From an uncultured SAR86 cluster bacterium (GTDB taxonomy: Bacteria; Pseudomonadota; Gammaproteobacteria; Magnimaribacterales; Magnimaribacteraceae), in assembly GCA_902594545.1 (NCBI GenBank), contig CACJMO010000002.1, positions 124,001 through 188,000 on the forward strand: DNA of 64,000 bases. Direction: 5' to 3'. The position numbers and the translations under genes are program-made. Shown here piece after piece: positions 26,942-36,543 of this stretch; within the stretch, counting starts at the first letter, position 1; every line of letters starts with the position of its first letter. Under the pieces are notes generated by a model. It saw only the letters and a program-made list of their open reading frames with translations. It was not told the DNA's origin and made no database searches.

Positions 26942-28198
26942 ATGTTCATAACTGAAAAGAATTTAAAGGAATTTGATCCTGAATTGTGGAACTCGATTAA
27001 TAACGAAACGGCCAGACAAGAGAAACATATTGAGCTAATCGCTTCAGAAAATTACACCTCTAAAAGTGTATTGGAAGTTCAAGGTTCTGTGCTCACTAAT
27101 AAATACGCTGAAGGCTATCCGGGTAAAAGATACTACGGCGGCTGCGAGCATGTAGATATTGCAGAATCACTAGCCATAGATAGAGCAAAGGAGCTTTATG
27201 GTGCAGCTTATGCAAACGTTCAACCACATTCTGGAGCAAGTGCCAACTCGGCTGTGTACCTTGCATTATGCGAAGCAGGTGACTCAATACTAGGAATGAG
27301 TTTGGATCACGGAGGTCATTTAACTCATGGAGCAAAAGTTAACTTTTCTGGCAAAACTTATGAATCTTTTCAGTACGGTCTTGATCCTTCGACTGGAGAA
27401 TTGAATTATCAAGAAGTCGAGGATTTGGCGAAGGAACACAATCCCAAAATGATCGTTGCTGGCTTTTCTGCTTATTCTGGAATAGTTGACTGGGAAAAAT
27501 TTAGATCTATAGCTGATGCTGTAGGCGCATACTTATTGGTTGATATGGCCCATGTTTCTGGACTGGTAGCTGCTGGAGAGTACCCATCACCAATACCCTT
27601 TGCTGATGTTGTTACAACAACTACCCACAAAACACTCAGAGGTCCTAGAGGAGGATTAATTTTAGCCAAGGAGAATGAAGAAATTCATAAAAAGTTAAAC
27701 TCAGCTATTTTCCCTGGGACTCAAGGAGGCCCTTTAATGCATGTTATAGCTGCAAAAGCTGTCTGCTTTAAGGAGGCATTGGATCCTGCCTTTAAAGATT
27801 ATCAAAAACAAGTGAAAGCAAATGCCAAAAGGATGGCTGAGACTTTCATGAACAGAGGTATCAATATTGTTTCAAATGGTACAGAAAATCATATGTTCTT
27901 GGTCGATCTAGTGGATAAAGGAATTACCGGTAAAGATGCCGATGCTTCATTGGGTCGTGCAAATATAACTGTTAACAAAAACGCCGTTCCAAATGACCCT
28001 CAATCTCCATTTGTTACGAGCGGTTTAAGGATAGGTACTCCAGCGGCTACGACTAGAGGATTTAAAGAAAATGAAATTACTCAAGTTGCTGATTGGATTT
28101 GTGATGTTCTTGAAGACATAAATAATGAACAAGTAATATCAGATGTAAAAGACAAAGTCGTTGAACTTTGCACTAGATTTCCAGTATATTCAGATTAG
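26942..28198 (+). CDS. glyA: Serine hydroxymethyltransferase
   Basis: The 418-residue PLP enzyme interconverts serine and glycine and charges tetrahydrofolate with one-carbon units. The PLP lysine is Lys230 in [24 protein letters not shown] near 31-40 and [18 protein letters not shown] near 55-72 are family signatures. Length is normal. It starts the glyA-nrdR-ribD-ribBA-ribH-nusB run typical of Gammaproteobacteria. No clear Shine-Dalgarno sequence precedes the ATG, only an A-rich stretch. Confidence 0.97.
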   Translation: MFITEKNLKEFDPELWNSINNETARQEKHIELIASENYTSKSVLEVQGSVLTNKYAEGYPGKRYYGGCEHVDIAESLAIDRAKELYGAAYANVQPHSGASANSAVYLALCEAGDSILGMSLDHGGHLTHGAKVNFSGKTYESFQYGLDPSTGELNYQEVEDLAKEHNPKMIVAGFSAYSGIVDWEKFRSIADAVGAYLLVDMAHVSGLVAAGEYPSPIPFADVVTTTTHKTLRGPRGGLILAKENEEIHKKLNSAIFPGTQGGPLMHVIAAKAVCFKEALDPAFKDYQKQVKANAKRMAETFMNRGINIVSNGTENHMFLVDLVDKGITGKDADASLGRANITVNKNAVPNDPQSPFVTSGLRIGTPAATTRGFKENEITQVADWICDVLEDINNEQVISDVKDKVVELCTRFPVYSD

Positions 28199-28201
28199 TT
28201 T

Positions 28202-28657
28202 ATGCATTGTCCTTACTGTGGTTTTTCAGATACAAAGGTTATCGATTCCAGATTGATAGCTGAAGGTCAACAAATAAGAAGAAGAAGGGAATGCCCTCAA
28301 TGCAACGAAAGGTTTACAACATTTGAGACTGCAGAGCTTTTGATGCCCAGGGTTATAAAGCAAAAGGATAATTCTAGAGAACCTTTTAATGAACAAAAAC
28401 TTAGAGAAGGACTCTATAGATCCTTGGAGAAAAGGCCGGTTGGCGAGGAAGAGATTGAAACTTTGATTGAAGACATCAAAAAAGATATCAGATCTTCAGG
28501 AGAGAGAGAAATTCCATCTAGGCTTATCGGTGAAGTTGTAATGCAGAATCTAAGAAAAATAGATGAGGTAGCTTTTATCAGATTTGCTTCAGTTTATAGA
28601 CGCTTCGAGGATATCAATGAGTTCTCTGAAGAAGTAGAGAAACTTACCAGCGATTAA
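28202..28657 (+). CDS. nrdR: Transcriptional repressor NrdR
   Basis: The 151-residue regulator represses ribonucleotide reductase genes in response to ATP/dATP. The zinc ribbon uses Cys3, Cys6, Cys31 and Cys34, with the basic stretch RRRRECPQC for DNA binding. The ATP-cone begins with [20 protein letters not shown] near residue 50. It follows glyA by 3 bases and precedes ribD by 2. Confidence 0.96.
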   Translation: MHCPYCGFSDTKVIDSRLIAEGQQIRRRRECPQCNERFTTFETAELLMPRVIKQKDNSREPFNEQKLREGLYRSLEKRPVGEEEIETLIEDIKKDIRSSGEREIPSRLIGEVVMQNLRKIDEVAFIRFASVYRRFEDINEFSEEVEKLTSD

Positions 28658-28659
28658 TC

Positions 28660-29751
28660 ATGACTTGCCCTGCTGAGCACATGAGTGAAGCATTGTCGCT
28701 TGCCAGAAAGGGTCTTTTAACAACTAGACCAAACCCAATGGTGGGTTGTGTAATAACCCACAATGAGAAAATAATTGGAAGAGGATGGCATGAGAAATCA
28801 GGAGATAATCATGCAGAAATAAATGCCATACATGACGTATTCAGGAATCTAGGTTCAAATGCAGAATCAGCACTAGAAAACTCAGAAATGTATGTGACTC
28901 TTGAGCCTTGCTCAACTACTGGCAAAACGCCTCCCTGCTCTGAGGCAATTAAAAAATATGGTATTAAAAAAGTATTTATTGCTTCAGAAGATAATTCACA
29001 AGATGGTTTTGCAAATAAAACGGATGGAATAGAAATTGAAGTGGGCCTTTTAAGGGAGGATGCAAGAAGACTGAATCGTGGCTTTTTTTCCAGAATAGAA
29101 AAAAACCGCCCCTTCATAACCGCTAAAATGGGTGTAGGATTGGATGCAGGCATCGCTCTATCTTCGGGAGAAAGCAAGTGGATTACTTCAAAGGAATCCA
29201 GGAAAGATGTACATAAAATGAGGGCAGAAAATGATGCCATACTTACTGGAATTGGAACTATAGTTGCAGATAATCCAAGCCTAACCTCAAGAGATTCGGG
29301 CTACGATGAAGATAAAGTAATGCAGCCATTACGAATTGTTATAGATCGAAATAATAAACTCACTGGAAATGAATCTATATTTCAAGTTGAAGGAAATAAT
29401 TTGATATTTTCATCTAATCAAAACATAGATTCTCACAACACCAATTTCTATCCCAATCCAAGTAACAAAGAAATAAATCTTAAAGAGATTGTGCAGTACT
29501 TAGCCAAAGAGAAATCCATTAATAATCTCATGATTGAATCAGGATCTGGCATGTTTGATGCTCTTCTAGATGAGCAACTAATTGATGAGATTATTCTTTA
29601 TCAAGCACCAAAACTTCTAGGCAAAGATAGAAAAAGCTTTTCTAATTTGGATGTGACCAATGAAAAACTAAGTACAATAGACTTCCAAATAATAGAGACT
29701 ACCAATTTGGGTGAAGATAAAAAAATAATACTGAGGCCAAATTATAAATAA
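28660..29751 (+). CDS. ribD: Bifunctional diaminohydroxyphosphoribosylaminopyrimidine deaminase/reductase
   Basis: The 363-residue enzyme carries out the second and third steps of riboflavin synthesis. The N-terminal deaminase has the zinc site His51-Ala-Glu53 and Cys84/Cys93 (EPCSTTGKTPPC); the NADPH reductase domain starts near residue 148 (RPFITAKMGVGLDAG). The stop overlaps the ribBA start by one base (TAATG). In most relatives ribE lies between ribD and ribBA; it is missing here. Confidence 0.95.
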   Translation: MTCPAEHMSEALSLARKGLLTTRPNPMVGCVITHNEKIIGRGWHEKSGDNHAEINAIHDVFRNLGSNAESALENSEMYVTLEPCSTTGKTPPCSEAIKKYGIKKVFIASEDNSQDGFANKTDGIEIEVGLLREDARRLNRGFFSRIEKNRPFITAKMGVGLDAGIALSSGESKWITSKESRKDVHKMRAENDAILTGIGTIVADNPSLTSRDSGYDEDKVMQPLRIVIDRNNKLTGNESIFQVEGNNLIFSSNQNIDSHNTNFYPNPSNKEINLKEIVQYLAKEKSINNLMIESGSGMFDALLDEQLIDEIILYQAPKLLGKDRKSFSNLDVTNEKLSTIDFQIIETTNLGEDKKIILRPNYK

Positions 29752-30842
29752 TGGAATTAAATAGTATTCAAGAAATCATAGATGATATTTCTCAAGGAAA
29801 GATGGTCATTCTTATGGATGATGAAGATAGAGAAAATGAAGGTGATCTAGTTCTAGCGGCTGAAATGGTAGATGCTGAGGCGATTAACTTTATGGCAACT
29901 CATGCTCGAGGTCTTATCTGCTTGGCAATCAATGAAGAAAGATGTAAGACGCTAGGTTTAGAACAAATGGTAAAGAATAACGGAACAGAATTGGGTACAG
30001 CATTTACAACCTCTATAGAAGCGGCTGAAGGCGTCACCACTGGCATATCTGCAGCTGATCGTGCAACTACTATAAAAGCAGCTGTTAATTTGCAAGCAAG
30101 AGCTGAGGATATTGTTCAACCTGGCCATGTTTTTCCTATTAAGGCGCAAGAAGGAGGAGTATTAACAAGAGCAGGTCACACCGAAGCAGGCACTGATCTG
30201 GCAAAACTTGCTGGATTCGACCCTTCTGCAGTCATTGTCGAAATAATGAATGACGACGGAACGATGGCAAGAAGAAAAGACCTTGAAGTATTCGCAAAGA
30301 AGCATGATCTCAAAATAGGAACCATTGCAGACCTGATTCATTATAGAAATATAAGCGAGAAAAGTATCAAGTTAATCGATAAAACCAATATCAAGTCTGA
30401 ATATGGAGATTTTGCTTTAAGTGCCTACGAAGATACCATTAATGGAGAAGTTCACATCGCTCTTGTTAAAGGAGATATTAGCCCTGAAGATGAAGTGATG
30501 GTTAGAGTTCAGCAAAATAATACTCTTCAAGATGTTATGGGAATCAATGAATTCGGCAGTAGACTTTCCTTTTCTCAAGCAATGAAGAAAATTAATGAGG
30601 AAGAAAAAGGGGTCCTTTTATTTTTATCACATCATGAAACTCCTCAAGAAATCCTATCCAATATATCTTTTCTTAAAGACCAGAAAAGGACTAAAAATAA
30701 TGATGGTCCTGACTCCAGAATAATTGGTGTGGGGGCACAGATTTTGAAAGATCTTGGTATAACAAAAATAAGACTCTTGGGAGCTTCAGTGAAATATCCA
30801 TTAACTGGCTTTGATCTTGAAATAACTGAATTTATTAACTAG
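29751..30842 (+). CDS. ribBA: 3,4-dihydroxy-2-butanone-4-phosphate synthase with degenerate GTP cyclohydrolase II-like domain
   Basis: The 363-residue protein has a complete RibB domain (about residues 1-203; DDEDRENEGDL near 23-33 and RAGHTEAGTDL near 140-150) that makes dihydroxybutanone phosphate from ribulose-5-phosphate. The C-terminal half follows the RibA fold pattern, but the zinc ligand C-x10-C-x-C is gone: residues 252-270 have no cysteine. The GTP-contact EGRG loop is also absent. The C-half is therefore expected to be inactive as a cyclohydrolase, and ribA at 6707 supplies that step. Confidence 0.92.
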   Translation: MELNSIQEIIDDISQGKMVILMDDEDRENEGDLVLAAEMVDAEAINFMATHARGLICLAINEERCKTLGLEQMVKNNGTELGTAFTTSIEAAEGVTTGISAADRATTIKAAVNLQARAEDIVQPGHVFPIKAQEGGVLTRAGHTEAGTDLAKLAGFDPSAVIVEIMNDDGTMARRKDLEVFAKKHDLKIGTIADLIHYRNISEKSIKLIDKTNIKSEYGDFALSAYEDTINGEVHIALVKGDISPEDEVMVRVQQNNTLQDVMGINEFGSRLSFSQAMKKINEEEKGVLLFLSHHETPQEILSNISFLKDQKRTKNNDGPDSRIIGVGAQILKDLGITKIRLLGASVKYPLTGFDLEITEFIN

Positions 30843-30846
30843 AACA

Positions 30847-31305
30847 ATGAAAGGTTTCGACAAAATAGAAGTGTCAGATATAGCCAAGAAAGGGACTTAC
30901 AGCATTGTTTATACATCTTGGAATTCTCAGATCATTAATGATCTTCTGCAAGAAACAAAAAAAGAACTTATATCTCAAGGGGTGCCAGATAAAAATATTA
31001 TTCTAAAAGAAGTACCGGGTGCGTTTGAACTTCCGCTTGCAGCCCAAAAATGTGCAGAGAACTCCTCATCAGTTATTGCATTGGGTGCGATAATAAAAGG
31101 CGATACTCCTCACTTTGATTTCATTTCTAGTTCTTGCATAGAAGGGCTTCAGGACGTAGCCCTAAAAACAAATAAGCCTATTATTTGTGGTGTTTTAACA
31201 ACGGAAAATCTTGATCAAGCTAAGGAAAGATCAGATCCAAATCAAATGAATAAGGGAAGAGAATTTGCTTTAAGCGCCATGAACATGGTCGATGCTCTTT
31301 CTTAG
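30847..31305 (+). CDS. ribH: 6,7-dimethyl-8-ribityllumazine synthase
   Basis: The 152-residue enzyme condenses the RibB and RibD branch products to lumazine. Motifs include the VYTSWNSQI substrate segment, EVPGAFELPLAA near residues 50-61, ALGAIIKGDTPHFDFI near 78-93 with the catalytic histidine, and the GVLTTENLDQA C-terminal region. It lies 4 bases after ribBA and 3 before nusB. Riboflavin synthase (ribE), which uses its product, is not in the window. Confidence 0.95.
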   Translation: MKGFDKIEVSDIAKKGTYSIVYTSWNSQIINDLLQETKKELISQGVPDKNIILKEVPGAFELPLAAQKCAENSSSVIALGAIIKGDTPHFDFISSSCIEGLQDVALKTNKPIICGVLTTENLDQAKERSDPNQMNKGREFALSAMNMVDALS

Positions 31306-31308
31306 TTT

Positions 31309-31710
31309 ATGAAATCAAAAAAAGAAACCTCACCTGTAAGGTCCAGGGATAAAGTCATACAAAGTCTTTATGAAATAGAATTATCTGGTTCGGATTTAAA
31401 GGATATCCTGGCAGACTTAGCTCTTCAAAGTCGATATCCACATTTCAAAGATCTCCTTACAGGTGTAATTAACTCAAAGGAAGATATTGATACTATCCTT
31501 GCAAGCAATATGGATAGGAAGCTTTCTTCTCTTGATCCAATTGAACGTAATACTCTTAGATTAGCAACTTATGAACTGCTTTATACTAAAACTGACGCTC
31601 CTATCATTATTAATGAAAGCATAAGACTTAGTAAAAAGTATGGTGCAGTAGATGGGCACAAATATGTGAACGCTGTTTTAGATAGAATATATAAATCTAA
31701 TTCAGAGTAG
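31309..31710 (+). CDS. nusB: Transcription antitermination factor NusB
   Basis: The 133-residue all-helical RNA-binding protein works with NusE (S10) in rRNA antitermination. It shows RSRDKVIQSLYEIELSG at the N-terminus and LDPIERNTLRLATYELLY near residues 75-92, followed by INESIRLSKKYGAVDGHKYVNAVLDRI, all typical of NusB. Its end overlaps the convergent DUF3604 gene by 14 bases. thiL and pgpA, its usual downstream partners, are at 7.3-8.8 kb instead. Confidence 0.94.
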   Translation: MKSKKETSPVRSRDKVIQSLYEIELSGSDLKDILADLALQSRYPHFKDLLTGVINSKEDIDTILASNMDRKLSSLDPIERNTLRLATYELLYTKTDAPIIINESIRLSKKYGAVDGHKYVNAVLDRIYKSNSE

Positions 31711-33892
31711 GCTTAATGAAAACAGGAGAGGACCAAGCTCTCTCTTCATTATCAGATAAACAATCACCCTCTCCTTGCCCTTCAACATCTCCGCAAAGAT
31801 TAACTTCTATGCATTTACCTGAATCATCAAATTCACATGCTAAATTCGCAGCTCCCACAGCTAGAGAAGGGGCTTGAATTGCTCTAACGTAATAAATCAC
31901 TTCTCTATTAGCGTTAAGAAAATTTGGATCTTCAAATTCAACTAAACATCCCTCTTGTGAAGGTTCGCATTCAATTATCTTCCATGGGTCCTCTATCAAA
32001 GTTTCAATGGGCTCATTAGGATAAGTCTGGGGCCTAATACGAATTATCTCTATTCTTTGAATAATATTTCTTTCATCAACAGGATTAAAACATTCTCCGT
32101 TGCAAAGCCTATTTAAGGTCGAAGCATCAAGTTGATTATCTGAACTGCATCCAGGAATTTGCTTTTGTGAGCCGAGTGCTCTGACCTGAAATACAGGGTT
32201 CTGAGACATTGAAAATTCGCTTCCCATCGGCTTTATACCGGAGGGATGATTTAAAACATCAAACCACAATAATATTCTTTCTCCACTTGTAGCATAAACC
32301 TCACGAGTATTAAGCGAATTCCATAGAGATTCTCTATTTTTCTGAGAAACATGCGAAGCTATCAATCCTCCTGTATATAAAAATGAAGCTACCCTCTCGC
32401 CCTGACTGGGTTTCATTCTATCAATCATTTGTTCAAGATTGATTTCCTGAGACCTAGGTATCGCAAAACTTTGTTGAGATTGTCCTAGTGACATGAATGC
32501 ATTGGAGGATTTATATTTTGAGTCCGTATTTCTTATACGATCAATCTCTTTATATCCTGTACCCGGTCTGGAGGAATGATTATCACTGGATCCAATAAAT
32601 CCAAACCTAAATGGTTCAGAATTTTTATCTTCAAAATTTCTTAATGCCAATGCGTACTGAACTGAAGATCTAGGTCTATACTCAAAAGCTGGAAGATAAC
32701 AATCCTGGCATTGCCCGCTATTCAACCATTCACTGGGTTTATTATTAGGAATTGATAACAAACCATAGGGATTGGCATTTGTAAAATTATTCCTAGCCTC
32801 TTCAGCCCTTGTATTGCATAAATTTTCATCACCTGCAGATACTCGACATCTTTCTCTAATAATTTCTCCAGCCTGGAAGCAATCGGGTAAGTAGTTATCC
32901 GTAGGTGATGGACATTCTAAACTTCCATCTACTTCATTAAATGCCTCCCAAGAACGATACTCCTCAGAGTTTCCATGGCCTGAAAATATCTCAATCAAAT
33001 TCTGAAATTTTGGATCATGCTCTTTTCCATTCAGCTGATTACTCCAGGTAGCCATAGGAGGAGAAGTATTTCCCCAAGCAGAGCCGTGTGGAATAACGAG
33101 CGACTCTATGTTCCATTCATTTAATTTTCTATATAAATCTGAGGGCTTATAAGCTCTTTCAAGACAATCCAGTGGTAGATCCTTCACGTGCTTATCCGAA
33201 TCGCAGAATTCTAAGTTTTTTATGATCAGCTGCCTCTGTCTATAATCAAAATAATTGGACATGTTCTTGAAGTCATAAAGCATGGCTCCATACAAAGCAT
33301 ACACAGGAGCTTCTACGATACTTGCAAAAAACTTATGATCCGGAGCCCCGATTGGTCTCTCAGGAAGAGGTCCAAAAAGCGGCTTTAAAATGACATTCTT
33401 ATGACCATAATGATTCTCTGGGTCAAGGCTTGTCTGAGTCCACTCCCAACCCACCATCGGTATGATCTCTGTTTCATCATGTTCTTGCGAAATTTTTGAG
33501 CAATTTCTCAAAGATTCAATTGTTTCTTTCCATTCCCTTCGTGTAAGAAATTCAGCGTGATCAGTAACAGAGAAGAAATCAAGATTTGCACAATACCTTG
33601 CAAAATTACAAGCATCAGCTACTGGATGAGTTCCTTCGCCTTCAAGTATAGGAAGGTTGCCTAGGAAAGCATCTAGCGAATAAGTAGTATGGACATGCAG
33701 ATCTCCAAATAGGATCTGTTTAGTTGATTCCTCATCAGTATTTTTTCCCAGGTAAGGAGCACTAAAGGTTTCTACTGTACCTTGGCTAGGATGTCTTCCA
33801 AAAAAATCAAAAAATAAAAACAAAAATAGAAGAATGAAAACAGAAACTAAAACCAAAATACCCTTTGAGGCTATTTTGAGATAGCGGATCAT
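31697..33892 (-). CDS. DUF3604 family membrane-anchored PHP-like hydrolase (second copy)
   Basis: The 731-residue protein has one N-terminal helix (residues 11-31) that anchors it to the inner membrane. The metal motif GDLHVHTTYSLDA has His66 and His68, and VTDHAEF has Asp111 and His112, matching the copy at 11153; both end in ERAWSSPVF-type sequence. A block of cysteines in the middle and C-terminal regions suggests disulfide bonds in the periplasm. Reaction and substrate are unknown. The gene begins 6 bases after a small secreted-protein gene and overlaps nusB. Confidence 0.82.
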   Translation of the reverse strand: MIRYLKIASKGILVLVSVFILLFLFLFFDFFGRHPSQGTVETFSAPYLGKNTDEESTKQILFGDLHVHTTYSLDAFLGNLPILEGEGTHPVADACNFARYCANLDFFSVTDHAEFLTRREWKETIESLRNCSKISQEHDETEIIPMVGWEWTQTSLDPENHYGHKNVILKPLFGPLPERPIGAPDHKFFASIVEAPVYALYGAMLYDFKNMSNYFDYRQRQLIIKNLEFCDSDKHVKDLPLDCLERAYKPSDLYRKLNEWNIESLVIPHGSAWGNTSPPMATWSNQLNGKEHDPKFQNLIEIFSGHGNSEEYRSWEAFNEVDGSLECPSPTDNYLPDCFQAGEIIRERCRVSAGDENLCNTRAEEARNNFTNANPYGLLSIPNNKPSEWLNSGQCQDCYLPAFEYRPRSSVQYALALRNFEDKNSEPFRFGFIGSSDNHSSRPGTGYKEIDRIRNTDSKYKSSNAFMSLGQSQQSFAIPRSQEINLEQMIDRMKPSQGERVASFLYTGGLIASHVSQKNRESLWNSLNTREVYATSGERILLWFDVLNHPSGIKPMGSEFSMSQNPVFQVRALGSQKQIPGCSSDNQLDASTLNRLCNGECFNPVDERNIIQRIEIIRIRPQTYPNEPIETLIEDPWKIIECEPSQEGCLVEFEDPNFLNANREVIYYVRAIQAPSLAVGAANLACEFDDSGKCIEVNLCGDVEGQGEGDCLSDNEERAWSSPVFIKPTLN

Positions 33893-33898
33893 AGAAAC

Positions 33899-34279
33899 CT
33901 ACGATTCTTTTACAATCAGTTCAAGAGAAGAATTTTTTAAGTCCTCTGATAAAACAAAATATTTTTCTCTTTTGGCTCGTTGGCTCTTTAGATTAACTTC
34001 AAAGATATCACCATTCCTGAAACTTTTGGTCAAAGTAAAAGTATCCCCTTTTCGTATCTTAAATATATCTCTCGTATCGACAGTAGCATGATTTAAAAAA
34101 TCATTTAAAGAAAAAGAAAAGTCTCTTGCTGTGTTAACACGAGAGGCATCGGCTTTATAAAGGTAAACAGCTATAGCTTCAAATTTATTTGCTTGAAATT
34201 CATCACCCTCTTTAAAATTTTTTTCACTAGCATTTGTTAAAAGGGGGATTAGTAAAAGTAAAATGTAAAAGTATCGCAT
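33899..34279 (-). CDS. Small secreted protein of unknown function
   Basis: The 126-residue protein has a clear signal peptide (MRYFYILLLLIPLLTNAS) and a mature part of about 108 residues with alternating beta-type stretches (KGDTFTLTKSFRNGDIFEVNLKS). I do not recognise a family. It lies 2 bases after purA and 6 bases before the DUF3604 gene on the same strand, so it is either the tail of the purA transcript or a partner of the periplasmic DUF3604 protein. Confidence 0.65.
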   Translation of the reverse strand: MRYFYILLLLIPLLTNASEKNFKEGDEFQANKFEAIAVYLYKADASRVNTARDFSFSLNDFLNHATVDTRDIFKIRKGDTFTLTKSFRNGDIFEVNLKSQRAKREKYFVLSEDLKNSSLELIVKES

Positions 34280-34281
34280 AT

Positions 34282-35562
34282 CTATATTTGTTGCCTAATA
34301 ATAGTATCTTCTCGTTTAGGGCCAGTTGAAATCATGATAACAGGAACTCCGGAGATTTCTTCTACTTTTTCAACAAAGGCTTTAGCATTATCATTAAGGT
34401 CGTCAAATTGAGTGATACCTGCTGTTGGCTCTGACCATCCTTCAAGTTCAAGATATTGGGGCTGCACGTCTTCAATATCCATAGTTTCAATGAGTTCCTC
34501 AAAAGATTTACTACTTTTATAGGAAGTACAAATTTTTACCTTTTCCAGGCCATCCAAAACATCTATCTTTGTTAGACAAAGGCCATTTACTCCGCTTAGT
34601 CTTGTCATGTTTTCTAATAGCAATCCATCTAACCAACCGCATCTCCTTGGCCTACCAGTAGTTGCACCTACCTCACCTCCAGTCTCCGCTAAATAGGTAC
34701 CTACTTCATCGAACAGTTCTGTAGGAAAAGGCCCTTCTCCAACCCGAGTTGTATAAGCCTTTGTTATTCCAATTGTATAGTCAACATCTGATGGACTTAC
34801 TCCAGCTCCAGAAGTTATTCCACCTATTAGATTGCTCGATGTGACGAAGGGATAAGTACCCAAACTAATGTCTAACAGTGCACCTTGTGCTCCTTCAAAA
34901 AGTATTTTCTTATCTTGGTTCTGAAGATTTCTTATTTCTTCAATAACGTTGCCAACATATGGCTTAAGCTTCTCAGCTTGTTGTAAATTTTGGTCGAAGA
35001 GTTCATTGATATTGATTTCATTCGCACCAAAAGAATGTGTGAAAATTGAATTGTAAAAATCTAAGGCCTGAGTGATTTTTTCTTTTAATTTAGATTCATC
35101 ATATAAGTCAGCAATTCGTATGGATCTTCTTCCAACTCTATCTTCATAGGAAGTGCCTATGCCCCTACCCGTAGTTCCGATCTTGGTAAGATTATTGGAT
35201 TGTTCTCTAAGTTGATCTAACTTGATATGGTATGGCTGAATAAGGCTACAAGCAGAGCTAATTGTCAGTCTTCCTTCTAAATTTCCCAGCACTTCAGCTG
35301 CGTCATCAATCTCAGAAAATAAGGCATCTAAACTTACTACAACACCTCTACCAATGAAGCATTGTATGTTTGGGTGACAAATAGCCGAAGGTAACAAGTG
35401 AAAAACTACCTTTTTACCATCTACAATTAATGTATGGCCTGCGTTGTGGCCTCCTTGATATCTAACAGCAGCATCAAGATTATTCTCAGCTAAGTTGTCT
35501 ACAACCTTGCCTTTTCCTTCATCTCCCCATTGAAGACCCAATAAAGAAATATTTTTGTACAT
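34282..35562 (-). CDS. purA: Adenylosuccinate synthetase
   Basis: The 426-residue GTP-dependent enzyme makes adenylosuccinate from IMP and aspartate. The phosphate-binding loop WGDEGKGK is at residues 11-18, with QYHNAGHT-like GGHNAGHTL near 38-46, and TTGRPRRCGWLDG in the C-terminal half. Length is normal. It follows hisZ by 9 bases in the conserved hflKC-hisZ-purA order. Confidence 0.97.
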   Translation of the reverse strand: MYKNISLLGLQWGDEGKGKVVDNLAENNLDAAVRYQGGHNAGHTLIVDGKKVVFHLLPSAICHPNIQCFIGRGVVVSLDALFSEIDDAAEVLGNLEGRLTISSACSLIQPYHIKLDQLREQSNNLTKIGTTGRGIGTSYEDRVGRRSIRIADLYDESKLKEKITQALDFYNSIFTHSFGANEININELFDQNLQQAEKLKPYVGNVIEEIRNLQNQDKKILFEGAQGALLDISLGTYPFVTSSNLIGGITSGAGVSPSDVDYTIGITKAYTTRVGEGPFPTELFDEVGTYLAETGGEVGATTGRPRRCGWLDGLLLENMTRLSGVNGLCLTKIDVLDGLEKVKICTSYKSSKSFEELIETMDIEDVQPQYLELEGWSEPTAGITQFDDLNDNAKAFVEKVEEISGVPVIMISTGPKREDTIIRQQI

Positions 35563-35571
35563 TAATTTTTC

Positions 35572-36540
35572 CTATAAGTTTGATACTGCAATTAAATCAA
35601 GATCGAATCCGACAGCAGGCCTATCTTCTTTAGATGCTTTTCTAAGTCCATCATACCTTCCACCTTTAGAAAGTACGTAACCAGCTTTATCGGAATAAGC
35701 GGAAAACACTATACCGTTATGGTATTTAAATCCCTGTACTTCACCCAAATCGATGTGAATATCCTGTATTCCCATCTCTTTTAGTTGATTGACAATAGTT
35801 TCCAAATGACTCAACGAATCCTTGGATGAATCTAAATATGCAAATTCTTCTTTTGCTTGAGAAATAATATCTAGGTCTCCATACATTTCGCATAGGGTCA
35901 ATATAGATGCTTTGTGTTTGTGTTCGTTTGGGACTAGATTTTCCAAATCAGAGATAGATTTCTTAGATAACGCTTTTTCAATTAATGTCAGTTTTTCTTG
36001 ACCAAGTTCTTGAAATTGATTCAGAACGGACGCTGTGAAACCGGCATGACCAATTCCAAGAGTTATATTTTTTATACCGGAAATCTCTAAACTTTTTAGC
36101 ATCAATTTAATGCTCTCTAGTTCAGCAGCCATGGAGGAGTCACCAAATATTTCTGCTCCGACTTGAATGGTTGTTCTAGATCTAAGGATCTTAGAAGATT
36201 TACTTTTAACGACTTCTCCGGCGTAACAGAGCTTTACTGCATCATTAGATTGAATCCTGTATGCATCAATTCTTGAAGCTTGTTCAGAGATGTCAGGCCT
36301 TATTGAGAGATCTTTACCCGTTAAATTATCTTTGAAGGTAAATGCATATGATTGAATTTCATCATGTGCCTCTCCGCCAATTGACTCCGAAAGCTCTAAA
36401 AGTGGAGGAATGATAAACTCGTAACCCGAGTCAATATATTCATCTATAAGTTTTCTTCTTAATTTCTCAACCTCTATAGCCTTAGGTGGCAGAAGCTCAT
36501 CTACGCCATCAGGTAAACTCCAGCGTACTTTAGAGCTCAT
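35572..36540 (-). CDS. hisZ: ATP phosphoribosyltransferase regulatory subunit
   Basis: I start at the ATG at 36540 rather than the TTG three bases upstream. The 322-residue protein is a class II aminoacyl-tRNA synthetase paralogue (LPDGVDELLPP, FTFKDNLTGKDLSIRPDIS) that activates the short form of HisG, so a short hisG is expected elsewhere. It is shorter than the roughly 390 residues usual for HisZ and ends soon after KGGRYDGLRKA and PAVGFDLDLIAVS. It begins 4 bases after hflC. Confidence 0.9.
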   Translation of the reverse strand: MSSKVRWSLPDGVDELLPPKAIEVEKLRRKLIDEYIDSGYEFIIPPLLELSESIGGEAHDEIQSYAFTFKDNLTGKDLSIRPDISEQASRIDAYRIQSNDAVKLCYAGEVVKSKSSKILRSRTTIQVGAEIFGDSSMAAELESIKLMLKSLEISGIKNITLGIGHAGFTASVLNQFQELGQEKLTLIEKALSKKSISDLENLVPNEHKHKASILTLCEMYGDLDIISQAKEEFAYLDSSKDSLSHLETIVNQLKEMGIQDIHIDLGEVQGFKYHNGIVFSAYSDKAGYVLSKGGRYDGLRKASKEDRPAVGFDLDLIAVSNL

Positions 36541-36543
36541 CAA

